From Deroplatys truncata (lineage: Eukaryota; Arthropoda; Insecta; Mantodea; Mantidae): 64,000 bases of DNA. This document shows positions 1-11,623 of this stretch, one piece after another. A program made the translations under genes and the position numbers. Positions within the stretch are counted from its first letter, which is position 1. Every line of letters begins with the position of its first letter. The notes beneath the pieces are model-generated. The model did not search any database, had not been told where the DNA came from, and saw nothing but the letters and a program-made list of their open reading frames with translations. Location: NCBI GenBank assembly GCA_030765065.1, contig CM060975.1:201104007-201168006 (forward strand), in the 5' to 3' direction.

Positions 1-1000
1 TTTATACTTCGTTTATGGTTATCGCTGGTTTATGCTACACTATATCGAGTGGTTCACACAGCATGTACTTGTATACATAATTATGATGGAAAAATAAATT
101 AGTGTGTAATTCATTTATTCAATAGAAGAGTTGTGTAAACAAACAAAAAAGCAATATCCTTCATATGTTTGTTTACATACAAGATAGATTATGCACACAA
201 AATAAATTTAATACGTAGAAGTTTTGGAAGCTAATGGAATCGTGTTGCTGAATTGTGCTTTAAAGTTCGTTTGACTTGCACAAACTATATACATTAGAAA
301 TTATACAATTTCCAAATTCATACATCAGGAAAAATACTTTCCACGGAACAGAAAGATATGCGGTTGGTCCGAATGTTTAATAATTCCATATTGAAGTCTA
401 GGAACTCGGCGAGATAAACTTGGTGTATAGCTAAAGCTCTCGATATAACATACTGTGACACACATATACTCGTTCACCTTTAAGGTAAGCATAGTACCCT
501 TCTGTGCTCTTCTTTTTCTCCCTGTTTTATGTTATACGGTTAACCTCAAACACTGAAATGAGGTGCTTCTTGTTTTAACCCTAGAGTTGTGTATGGGTAG
601 CCAAGGTAGTAGTAATCGTATCATTTGGAACGTATAAATGATCTCCCGCTTTCTCTAACGGAATTATGGATGAGCAAAAGTGCACTGAATTCACCACTTT
701 AAGGTTTCAGATTTTAAACTTCGTCGGATCATTTTATGTGAAACGTGCAGTCAATCTGTTAGATGTTGTTACGTTCAGATTTGAAATGGTTCCTGTAGTC
801 GAGTTTATTGTATATATCTAGTACTTTATATAATCATTCGCTCTTTATTTTGTTTTCGAATTTGACCCAAAATGGGTTTGCCGTAAAGACAAAGAATAAC
901 AAACAAAACTTCTTAACTGAAAAGATAAAATAGGTTGATAAAACAGAATGTAAAAGATAAAAGGACTTAGATTTATACCATGACAGGCAACGATGATTTT
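1..1000. other. No gene recognised
   Basis: AT-rich sequence with frequent stops in all frames. I see no splice-bounded open stretch, repeat copy or domain here. Confidence 0.5.
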
Positions 1001-1023
1001 GGAGACCATGGATATGATCGTCG

Positions 1024-1431
1024 TTACTCGAAATGACACCCTATCCCCATACACCTAGGAGAACTTCCGTCTAGTTCTGGGCAGTGCGAAACATCTCGTG
1101 TATGTGACAAACGACTAATAGCCCTTCGTCGGAGATCGAGGTGGGTTTGTTGCCTTACACTTAGGTTGTCCACAGGAAGAAATGCACCACGCAAAATCCA
1201 CAGATTGAGCAGGGTGTCCATTGAAACCAGTCCATCTACTTTTATGTGATCCAGATGTGTCATTCGTCTGTAGTTGTGATCGTTTGCCCATATATCATCG
1301 AAGTCGCGTGCGCATTTGAAATGTCCAAAGAAGGTGGTCCCGATGGCGCCATCTCGGAGAATGCCACTCCAGCGACCTATGGGTCCAATAAGAAGTTTAA
1401 TTCTCCCATGATAGCATAATTGTGTGTGTTA
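1024..1431 (-). other. Unidentified open reading frame, less AT-rich than its surroundings
   Basis: A minus-strand frame stays open for about 134 codons between two stops; its only obvious internal ATG gives a 79-residue peptide. The stretch is visibly richer in G and C than its flanks. The translation includes GTTFFGHFKCARDFDDIW and HLDHIKVDGLVSMDTLLNLW. I recognise no family. There is no signal peptide, long hydrophobic segment or clear splice acceptor. It could be a host exon, a fragment of an unknown TE, or chance. The frame is the only support. Confidence 0.25.
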
Positions 1432-2640
1432 AAGCGCCGTCATTGGAGATGGTTTTCATCGCATCGTGTGATACATCTGATCATATCGGAATTCTCGCCT
1501 GGAACCGTAGCACCTCGACACAATGACGTCTTTCGAAGTTATCCTCATATCGATATGGCTATGACAACATAATGTTTTTTTGTTTTTTTTTTAAAAAAAG
1601 GAACAATTTCTGTATACCTATCTTGAGCTTAAGGAACATTACAATGGTTTAAAACGTACTTATGAAAGATTAGTTGGTACTTCGAGTTTTTGATGCAGGA
1701 AAGAAGTAAAAGTGCGTGGAAGAAATATTTCGAACCTGCCGTACTCGACAGTATTTGCTTCGAGTTTGCTGATGGAGTTAATAACTGGTACCCTTAATCG
1801 CAAACTATTAGGTACTTAAGGAACGCTTCTTTTCAAAGAATGTGATAATTAAGTAAGCCCTCAAGGAAAGGAGAAGCTTCTAAAACGTGCAGAAGTAATA
1901 TTACCTCGATCATATTTTAAAACGTGGAGTATATGATTAAAATAACTGGTCTTTTTTTTTTCAGTTTCAAACTAATTGAGCATTAAACACGCCTAGAATA
2001 TGAATATTACCACAATGATTGCGAAGCCTTAAAAACGTACACAAATTAATAATGAGGCAACAATGACTAAGTTTCAACTGTGGAAAAGTGTTGCTTGCTT
2101 ATCCTTTACTCGGACGATTCCTTCATGCAGGAAGTGAAGAATTTACTGCACTCTTATTCAATAATTTATTCTCAAGCAGTTTCATTTTAGCTGCTTCATT
2201 CGTTTGTGTTTTGTATGAGATTCATTTAATTTCATGCTGGCAAGACTGTCGTTCTCTATCCAAAATACTGCATGAAGGAGCAATGGTGTCACCACAGAAC
2301 ACCAAACCGATTTGAATAATCTAGGCGCTTCGGAAAGTTCTTGCCTCGACACAGAGATGGTGCTGGCAGTATCAAACAGCAAGATCATCAAGTACAATAC
2401 TTTAGACGGCGCAACCTGCTATTTCATACACGTGCTTTCATTTGCTTGTTTGTTATAGTGCTGCAAAATTAACAAGTGATATTTTTCCAAAATGGATATA
2501 ATCAAATATTGTGTAGAGATTAAATTCTTGTATCAAAAAGTTTAGCGCAAAATGAAATAAAATACTAATTGAATTCCACTTAGGAGGATTCTTTACCATC
2601 GTTTCCTACGGTGAATAAATGGGTTGTGGAATCTTAAACG
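1432..2640. other. No gene recognised
   Basis: AT-rich sequence with short T tracts near 1573-1593 and 1953-1962. Short open frames here show no domain and are read as chance. Confidence 0.45.
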
Positions 2641-3300
2641 AGATCGTTCTTCCAATTTTCATTACGAACATCCAGAACGTTCCGTTACTGCTACACTGAA
2701 GGTAACATGAAAATCCACAATGCCGTTTGAAATGATACACAAATCAAGTTAAATGAGCTTGTTGACATTCCCAAGATCTCATTATATCATGTCTGGACCA
2801 TTTTACAATAACATTTGCACATAAGAAAGCTGGCAGCGCGATGGGTGCGATGATTCTTATCCACCGATCAGAAGCGCATCCAAATTAACCTCTCACAGGA
2901 GTGGTTGTACATTTTCAGACGCAACTTAACCAACCTTTTTGCATCACTGTTTGACGAAAAATAGATTCACCACCACCAGTCCAAACAATGGGTGCGAGAG
3001 GCGAAAGAGCTCCAAAGAAGGCCAAGTGTGTTCCTTCAGTAGGAAAGGTGATTGACAGTTTTCTGGGATGAGAATATGGTGTTGGTAAACTATCTGGAGT
3101 GGGAGAAAAAGATAAAGTAAAACCGTTAACGGATAGCACTATTCAGCTTTACTGGAGCAGTTGAAGGATGCTATGAAGACCAAAAGTTCGCATTTGTTAA
3201 CAAGAATGTTATTTTCCACCAAGACAATGCTCCGCAAGCTTCTTTAATGGTGATCGCCATAGTTAGGATTGCGAAGTGCAAAAAGTATCAAAAAAGGAAG
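2640..3300 (+). pseudogene. Mariner-type transposase relic
   Basis: Reading across frames gives pieces of a mariner (DD34D) transposase in the right order. First comes an AARWV-like segment just after 2830. Then, near 2984-3060, TMGARGERAPKKAK and VGKVIDSFLG, matching the part after the first catalytic Asp where family members have W-x-x-x-x-S-P-R-P-K-K. A degraded VNGEYY-like segment follows near 3120-3170. Near 3215-3240 FHQDNAPQA matches the conserved HQDNAPAH block around the second catalytic Asp. Frame changes and stops separate the pieces, so no product is possible. The family call rests on the order of motifs. I could not define the terminal inverted repeats. Confidence 0.6.
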
Positions 3301-3329
3301 GGAAAGGTGCTAAATTAAAGTAAGAAATC

Positions 3330-3690
3330 TGATGTGATGCATTCAAATTATTTTCTGTTCATGCATTTCCAATATTAACTTTCTCAATATAAGAAATTCT
3401 CCTCTGTCGTAAAACTCTAAAACTGTGCGAAGGGTCATGCTTACACTACAAGCCCCAGCTGTGCATTCACCACATTTGGCAATGCTGCATAATGGTCCGC
3501 CAGCAACTACTCCTCTTTTAAATTAGGAATATAATAACTATAATTATATACTATATCTCTCGCCTGCTGGCGCTAAACTGGCTGCTTCTTCTTCCATTTT
3601 TTACACTAAGTACTGTGTGTTTAACTGTTAACTTTTAGCACATGTTCTATCAATACTATCTCTCTCTCAAAAAAAAAAAAAAACGCTTCA
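3330..3690. other. No gene recognised
   Basis: Non-coding sequence ending in a short A-rich tract at 3669-3683. A short stretch near 3317-3345 resembles the outer end of the TIR repeat family seen at 16.9 and 24.8 kb. Confidence 0.35.
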
Positions 3691-3694
3691 AATT

Positions 3695-4483
3695 TTAATT
3701 GGTGACACAGCCTTTATTGTACAAGAGCCAACAGCACATTGAATGTTATTGGTGGACTTGTTTGACGTTATCTTTAATGACATTGCGCATCCTGCCTGAT
3801 CCAAGTTATGTGCCGGTTACTGTAGTTTTCTGTAATAATGGTGATTCTTTGATGGAGTCCCTGGTTGTTCAACATAAACCCGAAGATTTGGCACTTGTTC
3901 ATTGACTCCTCAAAAAAAAAAAAAAAAAATTGAAAGGAGTTTCGGTACCAAATGAAAACAAGTTTCCACCCATTCCTACAGCCCACGCACTTGATATAAA
4001 GGAGAGTTATGTGAACATGCATCTATTGCTATCCAAAAAGCTAGCCAAAGAGAGGGTCATACAATCCAGGGCAGGCAAATGTTCATCAACCATATGCAAG
4101 TGCTGACAAAATCTTATTGCCTCCATTACACTTCAAACTAGGTTTTATTAAGAACTTTGTGAAAGCAATGGACCCTGATGGGAGTGCATTTCAGTTCCTG
4201 AAAACTAAGTTTCCAAAGATCAGTGAAGCGAAACTAAAAGAGGGAATATTTGTTGGCCCTCAAATAAGAGAACTTATGAAAGATTCGCAGTTTGAAAACC
4301 TGTTAAATTTGCAAGAACGAGCTGCATGGTTCTGATTGAGAACTACAAGGTCATGGGATGTAATGTGTCTGAAAATACACATGCTGAACTCCTATCTTGA
4401 CTTCTTCCCTGAGAACCTCAACGCTGTCAGCAATGAACATGGTGAGCGTTTCCATCAGGACATCGCTGAAATGGAAAGACGCT
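3695..4483 (+). pseudogene. Relic of a multi-copy arthropod TE-like protein
   Basis: The best part, 4117-4335, reads PPLHFKLGFIKNFVKAMD then LKEGIFVGPQIRELMKDSQFE. After a frame change near 4380-4470 come the degraded segments LKIHMLNSYLDFFPENL and EHGERFHQDIAEME. I know this order (PPLHxKLG, GIFxGPQIRELMKD, LKIHFLxSHLDFFPENLG, HGERFHQDI) from a protein family repeated in many arthropod genomes, probably TE-derived, but I cannot give it a secure name. Upstream, 3800-4020 holds frameshifted pieces of the preceding domain. A 17-base A tract at 3913-3929 also breaks the frame. The relic ends where the SINE begins. Confidence 0.55.
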
Positions 4484-4650
4484 AGGGAAGTAAAGCCAGT
4501 GGTCCTGTGTTGTAGATTTACAGTTCGTAAAAGAACCTTAAGCCTGATAAAGAGGCCTCTGACCGAAATTTCCGGTCTTTCATGCCCAATATAGAGTGGG
4601 ACACTAAGGGCCATTATAGTTACAGAGCATCCATAAATAAACTCAATTTA
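4484..4650 (+). repeat. 5'-truncated SINE copy
   Basis: Matches the 3' half of the full SINE at 38112-38406: the AGTAAAGCC region, the GATAAAGAGGCCTCTGA block, the CATGCCCAATATAGA block and the tail ending in ATAAACTCAATTT. The tRNA-like head is missing. It abuts the broken TE-like gene upstream. Confidence 0.75.
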
Positions 4651-5303
4651 AATGTTTAAACTACATTTCAAATATGTTGGCAGACTTCTGTTAGACACTC
4701 AAAAGAGATGTTCCTCAAGTTCAAGTACAGTCAAAAATTTACTTAACTTTAGGTATGTAAAACATATTCTGCTAAGGTGTTACGCATATTAAAATGTGCA
4801 ATTACCAAAAATGTTATGCAATTACTCAAAAACTATGGCTGATGGAAAAGTTCTGTAAAAAGATTTGATTCTACTGCAGTACTGGATTGAAATCAGCACA
4901 AAAAGAGTTGATAAGAATCACCCATTGTACTTCTTTTAACATTACAAATCTTAAATTTTGTTGACCAGTATAACAATTATTATTTAGCTAAATAGCTAAA
5001 TTTAAATGTTTAAATTTGGCTATCATTGTTAAAGTACTATTTAAGGCATGGGCTGCCACTGCTTATTTCTTTCCTCTACTTGGTGAGCGGTTTACTACAG
5101 TTTAACAGCTTTATTCATTTAAAACTGTAGTTTTTATTACAATACTGAGGTTTAGCATCTAGAGTACCACAACTACAATATCTATACTTCATAAAAACAA
5201 ACACAAAAAGAAAGGAAGATGAAAATTTGTAATGAAATTAAGAGTTTTAGAAGAAACAAAAATAAGTAATGTACAAATAACTGTTACATTCTTTTATCTA
5301 AAA
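4651..5303. other. No gene recognised
   Basis: AT-rich spacer between the SINE fragment and the end of the DUF7869-type pseudogene. I see no repeat or coding signal. Confidence 0.45.
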
Positions 5304-8300
5304 TTAATGTTTTACGAAATCAGTGACCTGCAAAAGATGTTCATAAAATGCATCCTCCCCATGTATAACTTTCAGTAGCTTTTGTACGCCCTCCATTTTC
5401 TTCTTCTGAATGGGTACTTAGAGTTGTGGATATGATGACTTCAGATCCATGTAAAAATTTTATTGCATTTCAGCAAAATGAAATGTATGTGTCTGACAAC
5501 TGTTAATGAATGGGTATGTCCTTACTATTCCAGGTTTAGCAGTTTCATAAATGGTTTCTTATATTGGGAAATTGCAAATGATTCTTTCTTGTTTCTTGGA
5601 AAATCCTTACTTGCTGTTTCTGCAGAAACAAAATTTTTCTTGAAAAATTGTAGCTACGACTTGTCAAAATTCATAATGCTTTCCATCTGAAACATAATCA
5701 CAGTAATTCCTGATATAATTACTATTAGTTATCAGCCCCACATATTCATTAGAAGTATAAATTCTGTCACTTTTTGAGATTTTTCTCTTCATAACACCAA
5801 ACACTCCATCACATGGAAGGTATGAATGACCCCTCTCTGAAAATCGGTGAATTATCTTATTCATCTTGCCCAACTGTATTAATGCAGGCCACATTAAGAT
5901 TAGCATGGGATTTTTGTTTTTTCCTTGACACTCCATCAGAGAAGAGGTGTCCATCAGAGAAGTTCAGAGGTAATTGTATAAGAAGGAACATACCTGATTT
6001 GTACTTTTCTTTTCCTCACCTTCATGATACAGATACATGACATAATATCTGGATTTAATGTTATAAATGCAGAAACTGTTCACCCATAGCTATCTAAGGT
6101 AAAATGTTTCCTCCACAAAGACGTTTAGCAAAGCCAAATTCTGCATAAAATCAAACACCAATCCAACAATATGACTATCTTTATCCTGTTCCATTTGCTT
6201 TAGGGCAGTATAAAATTTCTTACTCCTATGCTTATGTACATAAAGATTGTTTGTGCTGCTCCCTTGCTGTTGTCAGTGATATGAGGGCTTTTTTGGCTTC
6301 TAGTTTCTCACATTTGCTGCAAACATCAATTTGTGGGCAACCACATGCATAATTAGCATTTTCAGAGAAGTACTTTCTATAAAAATCATTCTTAACTCTT
6401 GAACCACTGGGCTAGTTATATGCTTAAAACTGCTGATGTGGCCAATGTGACCACTACTTTTAGCACACACACATATTATCGACAAAATAGTCACTCAACA
6501 TAATTATGCATAAAGTATATTTAGTAATGAGGTGACAAGAATTTTGGTAATAACATGCAATTTTATTATCATTATAGATAGGTTTACATTATAAATTTAA
6601 TTTATTTTTTTCAATTTATCTTTTCACCACTTTGAGAATATCTCAAGTACAAATACTGACTCCATTACACTCAATGCATTGTTAATAATGTGTCAGTTCA
6701 CATTTATTAATAACAAAATAACAGGAACTGAAGTGATAAAAGATAGTAAATATACTGTACATTATGTTTTAATTATTAATCTATAATCGTACTGGCATTC
6801 ATTACAAAAATATAAGACTTCTACTTCTCTGTCTTTCTGGATATTATATATTATCTAAAGCTTAATCAAGCTAACTGTTTTGACTGTAAAAGATTTAATC
6901 ACAAACTGTACAAATCACTTCCTTTATGACTTTTCTTGTGCAATCAACAGACACGTTTTCAGTGGTCTTATTTCAATACTTCTTCATTTGGCACCACTGT
7001 CTGTTTCATTCTTGGCACCTCACCTTCTTCTTCCAGCTCTTATATTTATTCCTCTCTTCTTGTTTGATTTCTAGATTGCAGGTATTCCATGCACAGTACT
7101 TTTACAAGTTTCACAATGAAGCTTTTATCTATCTGCTAACCAGTCACAGAGTTGAATATAATTCATGAGTTGTGGCAGCTAGGTCAAGGAGGTTATAAAA
7201 AATGTATTGTCCAATGACATGAGCCAGAACGAACTGAATATAATCTTGACATCTGATCTAAGACACCAACAGCAAATTTTGTATCATTGTAGAAGCCATT
7301 TGTCTCAGAAATTCTTTTAGTGTTAATTCTGTATTTCAACCCCTGAGTGCATAGAACTGCACAGAAGTATTTTCATTCTTCAGGAGAACAGATGTGTGCA
7401 AAGTAATTTTCATGCTTCTTACAATGTTGGGGGTTTCTCTTCTTGAAGAGTTCATAGTTCCAACAAAACCAGTGTCTCCATCTTTTAGTCTTTTGCCAAG
7501 TTTCACTGTAGTGAAGAAGTTATTAGTAGTCACATTCCGACCCTTATTGCAGTAAGGTGCTACTAATCTTATGATCACACTCTCAGGAAGATTTTAATTT
7601 TGTACTTTGTTCATCTTTGCTAAGGTAAGGGAACCTGTTACAAAGATATTTAGTCTTCATGCTTGCTTTAATACTAAATTTATCACGCTTGTTTGGCATG
7701 TATTGCAGATAGGCGCATCTTGTTCCTCTTGGAAAAAGTTGTTCACCTAGACTACAGTGACATTTGCACCTGGGCTAAAATACAGCTGGCAGTTTTCAAT
7801 GAATTTATTCCAGGTACATGAAACTAGAGCAAACATCTGTTTTCAAACTGTCTGACCTTGTGTTTTTTATATCTTCATTTCCACTTGGAATTGTCTCTAT
7901 GTTATCCTTATTTTCTGAACAGCTACTTCCAGGAGCATCGATTGGTTGATAATCCTCTTCTGATGCAACACTATTACTTAATATTACATCCCCCAAATTT
8001 GACTGATTCTCAGAAATTTCACTGACATAAGCCAGTATATGTTAACAGCCTGTTGCCTATAGCACTGTGTGCTCTTTGGCATATTTACTGCTTAAATATC
8101 ACTTCTCAAATGAATTGCCAACTCTATTGTTGAAACAAGTTATAGCAATTTGAAACCACCCTACACACTGTTAAGCATTCAGCTGAGTTTTAATTTCAAT
8201 GGCCATTGTACAAGTCATGATGGTGTAGTTCCACCAAAATTAACATGATATCAGTCAGAATGACTGCATGGCAGTTCTGAATATAAATGCCGATAAGTGA

Positions 8301-8900
8301 AACTAAATTCGGAAAAATAAATATTGCAGTGTCTACATGATCTAAGAGACTACTTAGGAAAGATCATGAACTCACATGACATACAGTGAAAACTGTCACA
8401 GTAATAATACATTGAAATTTTAAAAGCATTTGGCAGTTCTTGTGTTAACATCTAATTCCAGATATTTCTGCCAAAAAAGATCATGCATTGTTTTGATATT
8501 CAAGAGTGTGTCCAAATATTTTATTTCTTTTCCAGCACAGTAAATTGTCCCAAGGGGAAACAAATGGCTATGATCATGCATTGCATTCATGACATGGTCT
8601 GTAATTTTGTGGTGCACTCATTTTCACCTTATTTATCCCGAATTTGTCCTTTAACAGGAGATTTGATATTCAAAGCACTTGTTTCTGTGATACTGCATGA
8701 AAGTTAAGAAAGGCTTGTTTGCAAATGCCCAGGTGTTTGCCTTCTATAACAGCAAAATAGTCAAAAGAAAACTGTCTCTTGTTACCTGCAGATACATTCT
8801 GCTGTTTAATTGGCCATCCTTGCTTCACCCCTGTAGCAACAATCAGGCCTTGTAAATATATATCTTCAACAGTTTTATCTTCTGAGGCAGTATTTTTAAC
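5304..8900 (-). pseudogene. DUF7869-type gene, copy 1, split by piggyBac
   Basis: An uncharacterised family known to me from many insect genomes as DUF7869-domain proteins; the molecular role is unknown. The N-terminal part (about 8880-8449) contains KRQFSFDYFAVIEGKHLGIC and EIKYLDTLLNIKTMHDLFWQ. The central part (6391 downward) reads KNDFYRKYFSEN, then CGCPQIDVCSKCEKLEAKKA with paired cysteines, then HKHRSKKFYTAL. Farther down, YVMYLYHEGE-like and QGKNKN-like segments precede HRFSERGHSYLPCDGVFGV at about 5860-5800, the family's most recognisable block. The tail includes KWRAYKSY and LLQVTDFVKH before a stop at 5304. Several frameshifts and stops show it is dead. The piggyBac fossil at 6396-8444 separates the two halves exactly. 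Confidence 0.7.
6392..8448 (-). mobile_element. piggyBac-type DNA transposon fossil with TTAA duplication
   Basis: Bounded by TTAA at 6392-6395 and 8445-8448, the piggyBac target duplication. Reading inwards the ends are CTCTTGAACCACTGGGC and CACAAGAACTGCCAAATGC, which agree at 7 of their first 13 positions, including the GAAC core. Inside, the minus-strand frame at 7578-7336 encodes a transposase segment: VAPYCNKGRNVTTNNFFTTV followed by GFVGTMNSSRRETP, matching the family's D-N-F-F-T-S and G-T-x-x-x-N-R-R-x-x-P blocks. An acidic N-terminal stretch (7996-7805) and a degraded C-terminal part (down to about 6900) flank it. Stops and frame changes make it inactive. Length is about 2,049 bp between the TTAA sites. 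Confidence 0.75.
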
Positions 8901-9752
8901 ACTTAAATGATTTCAGTTTAATTATATAATATAAAATTCAATAACAGCCCGCCTTAAAGCAATATGTGTATAAATAACATAAAATGTATGTAACAGTCAT
9001 TGTATTATCTTTATATTATTATGTACATGTTTAATAATGTTATGTGAATGTATTACTAATTTAACAATATAGGAGCTGTGATAGTATAGGTCAAAAGTTG
9101 CTAACAATGAGGTAACCTTGAGGCAATAATAATGTAATTTTTATAACAGTTTATAAATAGCCATTCAACAACTAGAAAGGCTAAAAGTTAAATAAAAGTA
9201 TTCTATTGGAGTAGGATTAGCCTATCAGAGACTTGAAATAGAAAAATTTGCAAATTCAAGTGGTAAACAGCAGTTGCTAGAAGGCAACGTACCTGAGCAG
9301 TTCGTTCGTTCACTCGGTACGTATTCAGTGTGAGACGAAAATTCATTACAGCGAAAATATTATAAAGTTTACGTGTTAAAAAAAAAGTGCAAGTAATTAA
9401 TAAATAATCTCACAGCTCTCTATATATCAGTAAAGTATTATTTAATCGTGTGAAGGATTAATAAATGGAGTGAAGTAAAAAATATTTTGTGTAAGCCTAC
9501 ATACTATAGCCGCATCACCCCCTGTTAAGAAATACATGTTTCTACAAATTAATACTGACACATCCGAGGTAAACATAAATATATAATATTTAAAGAAACA
9601 TAAAAATACAAAGTTGATTCCTAAACTTGGGGCGAAGGCCACCAGAAAGTAAACTTGGGGCAAAGACCACCGGAAATTGAACATTGGGGCAAAGGCCACC
9701 GGAAACTTTGTACCATACGTGGGGCAGTTACTTCAAGTTCGGCTCCCCAACA
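8883..9752 (-). repeat. LTR-like dispersed repeat, copy 1
   Basis: On the minus strand it starts TGTTGGGGAGCCGAACTT and ends in ATACTGCCTCA, so it has TG...CA ends. It matches 19618-20523 over its length (opposite orientation) and most of 49390-50178. Shared parts include a CCAATAGAATA motif, a GCCTTGAAGCAATATG-like block and AATAAA-type sequences. About 9627-9710 it holds three head-to-tail units of roughly 30 bp containing CTTGGGGCAAAGGCCACCGG. I find no convincing target duplication. It cuts off the N-terminal end of the DUF7869-type pseudogene. A solo LTR is the likeliest reading. Confidence 0.55.
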
Positions 9753-11620
9753 GTGGAAAAATAAAAAACTTCTTCAAATTCAAAAACCTCACTTCTATAT
9801 TCGTAAAATCTGACAAATTTTCAGGCTTTATGTATCATTAATAGACTGAAGCATTCCATCCAACACCTAAAAGCATTGTTGAATCACATAAGCATTTGTC
9901 ACAGTGCTTACTGTAAAATATAAAAGTAATGCATTTTGTTTTGCTACTGTAATCATTATACAGCTGTCAGTATTCACTTACTTGCAACCTGCTCCAGTGC
10001 TTTTTCCAGGTATGGGATTGCCTTGATAGTTCAAGTGTGGTAAGCCGTTAAACTCATGCTTGTTTTATTTTTTTCCATTCTGCTCATCATTTCTCTTTCT
10101 TTTAGGTGATATGATCATTTAACTACAACAATCTTCCAACTAAACAGCTGTACTCTCAACAAAATTACTGAGGAACAAGAATGATGACACAGGGCGTAAT
10201 ATGCATCCAGTTTCAAAGCACATTCTTGGTGCAATAGGAGCTCGCCACATATGGCTCATACCAGCCATACTGAGGAGAAACAAATTAAGTCATACAATTC
10301 CTTTCTCCTCCTGATGAAGATACAGGAGATGGATTTTTCTCTTCTAAGGAGTCATTTGACATAATTCCTTTCAACTCAGCCAAAGTATTTAGTCAAATTA
10401 ATGTGGATGCATGAAAAAATGCAAAAGTGGAAAACATGACTTAGTTCCTTTCTCCACCGACCGATTCAAAATTGTTATATAGGTGTCAGATGGTAATTAT
10501 GAAGTTATAAGGCAACTGTTCATGACCTTCTAGATTAGGATCCTCTGTATATTCCAATAATTTTAGGCATTTTTGACCCCTGTGCTTCTGCAGACAACTT
10601 CCTGATTGGCATATGTAATTACGTAGGTATATCTGCACCAAGCATAAAAAATTATGCATAATCACTAGAATGTAATACCAGCCATGCAGCTTTATTTGAA
10701 ATTGTCAAACACTGATACTGTATCTAGTATGCTAATGCAGCAAATATTAAGTGAAAATGTAAAATCAAACCTTTTGAACTTTTAAAGAACAGCTTGACAG
10801 TATTACCAATGCTAGCCTTATTACTAATTTGATTTATACTTTCTATTTTGTTCCTGTTCCAAAATTGTTTTGTTATAGTATCCTTTCTTGCTAAAATTCC
10901 CTTTATCATCCTGTCCCCTACTTTCCATTTTTAAGATTTCATTGCTTTATTGATCCTTTAATGGCACATCTGTAATTATCTAAAGTAGATCCCAAACTCT
11001 GCTCCATTAAAGATTTCCTAGTGCTTCTTGAAGAAACTGGAAGAATAAAGAAATGACCAAGTCTTAAAATTGTGAATTTTTTGCGTCCATGAGTCATGTA
11101 CCAGTAAAACTTAAGTTAAAATAATTGAGATGCATTTTTTACCACATAATTTAGCACTTAAACAATTACATGCCATTTTAGGTGCTCATAATCCTGAAAC
11201 CCTTTATTTGAATACTGAACCAAATTGAACCAAATCTCATTTTGTAAATAGAAGTTCCTATTTTATTACCATGTAATAAATCAATAAAGGTTCACAAAAA
11301 CCTCTACATAGCTTTTACATACCTATTTGATGCATCTTTGAAAGTGTTTAAAACTAAAATATTAGATTCAGAATAACCCATAGTATTGTTAAGAGAACAT
11401 AAGCACTGACTTGTACGATAAAGTTGGGTATTAATAAAATATAGTGCAACTATAAAGTAAACAGTATTCAATGAGAGTATGGTATAGATGTTTTCAATTG
11501 CCTATAAATGAAATAAATGGTTCATTAATTTAAAGCTTGAAGAAAAATATTGCTAGGTCCTTTGAGTCTTGCCTCACTGATTTCTGGTGAAAGTTTTGCA
11601 TCTCAGTTAATTCCTACCAA
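9753..11620. other. No gene recognised
   Basis: AT-rich non-coding sequence. Short frames carry no domain and I see no repeat shared with other parts of the window. Confidence 0.4.
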
Positions 11621-11623
11621 CAA

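Noticed and set aside
8420..8617. Separate small gene with MHDHSHLFPLGTIYCAG
   Set aside because: It belongs to the N-terminal part of the DUF7869-type pseudogene.
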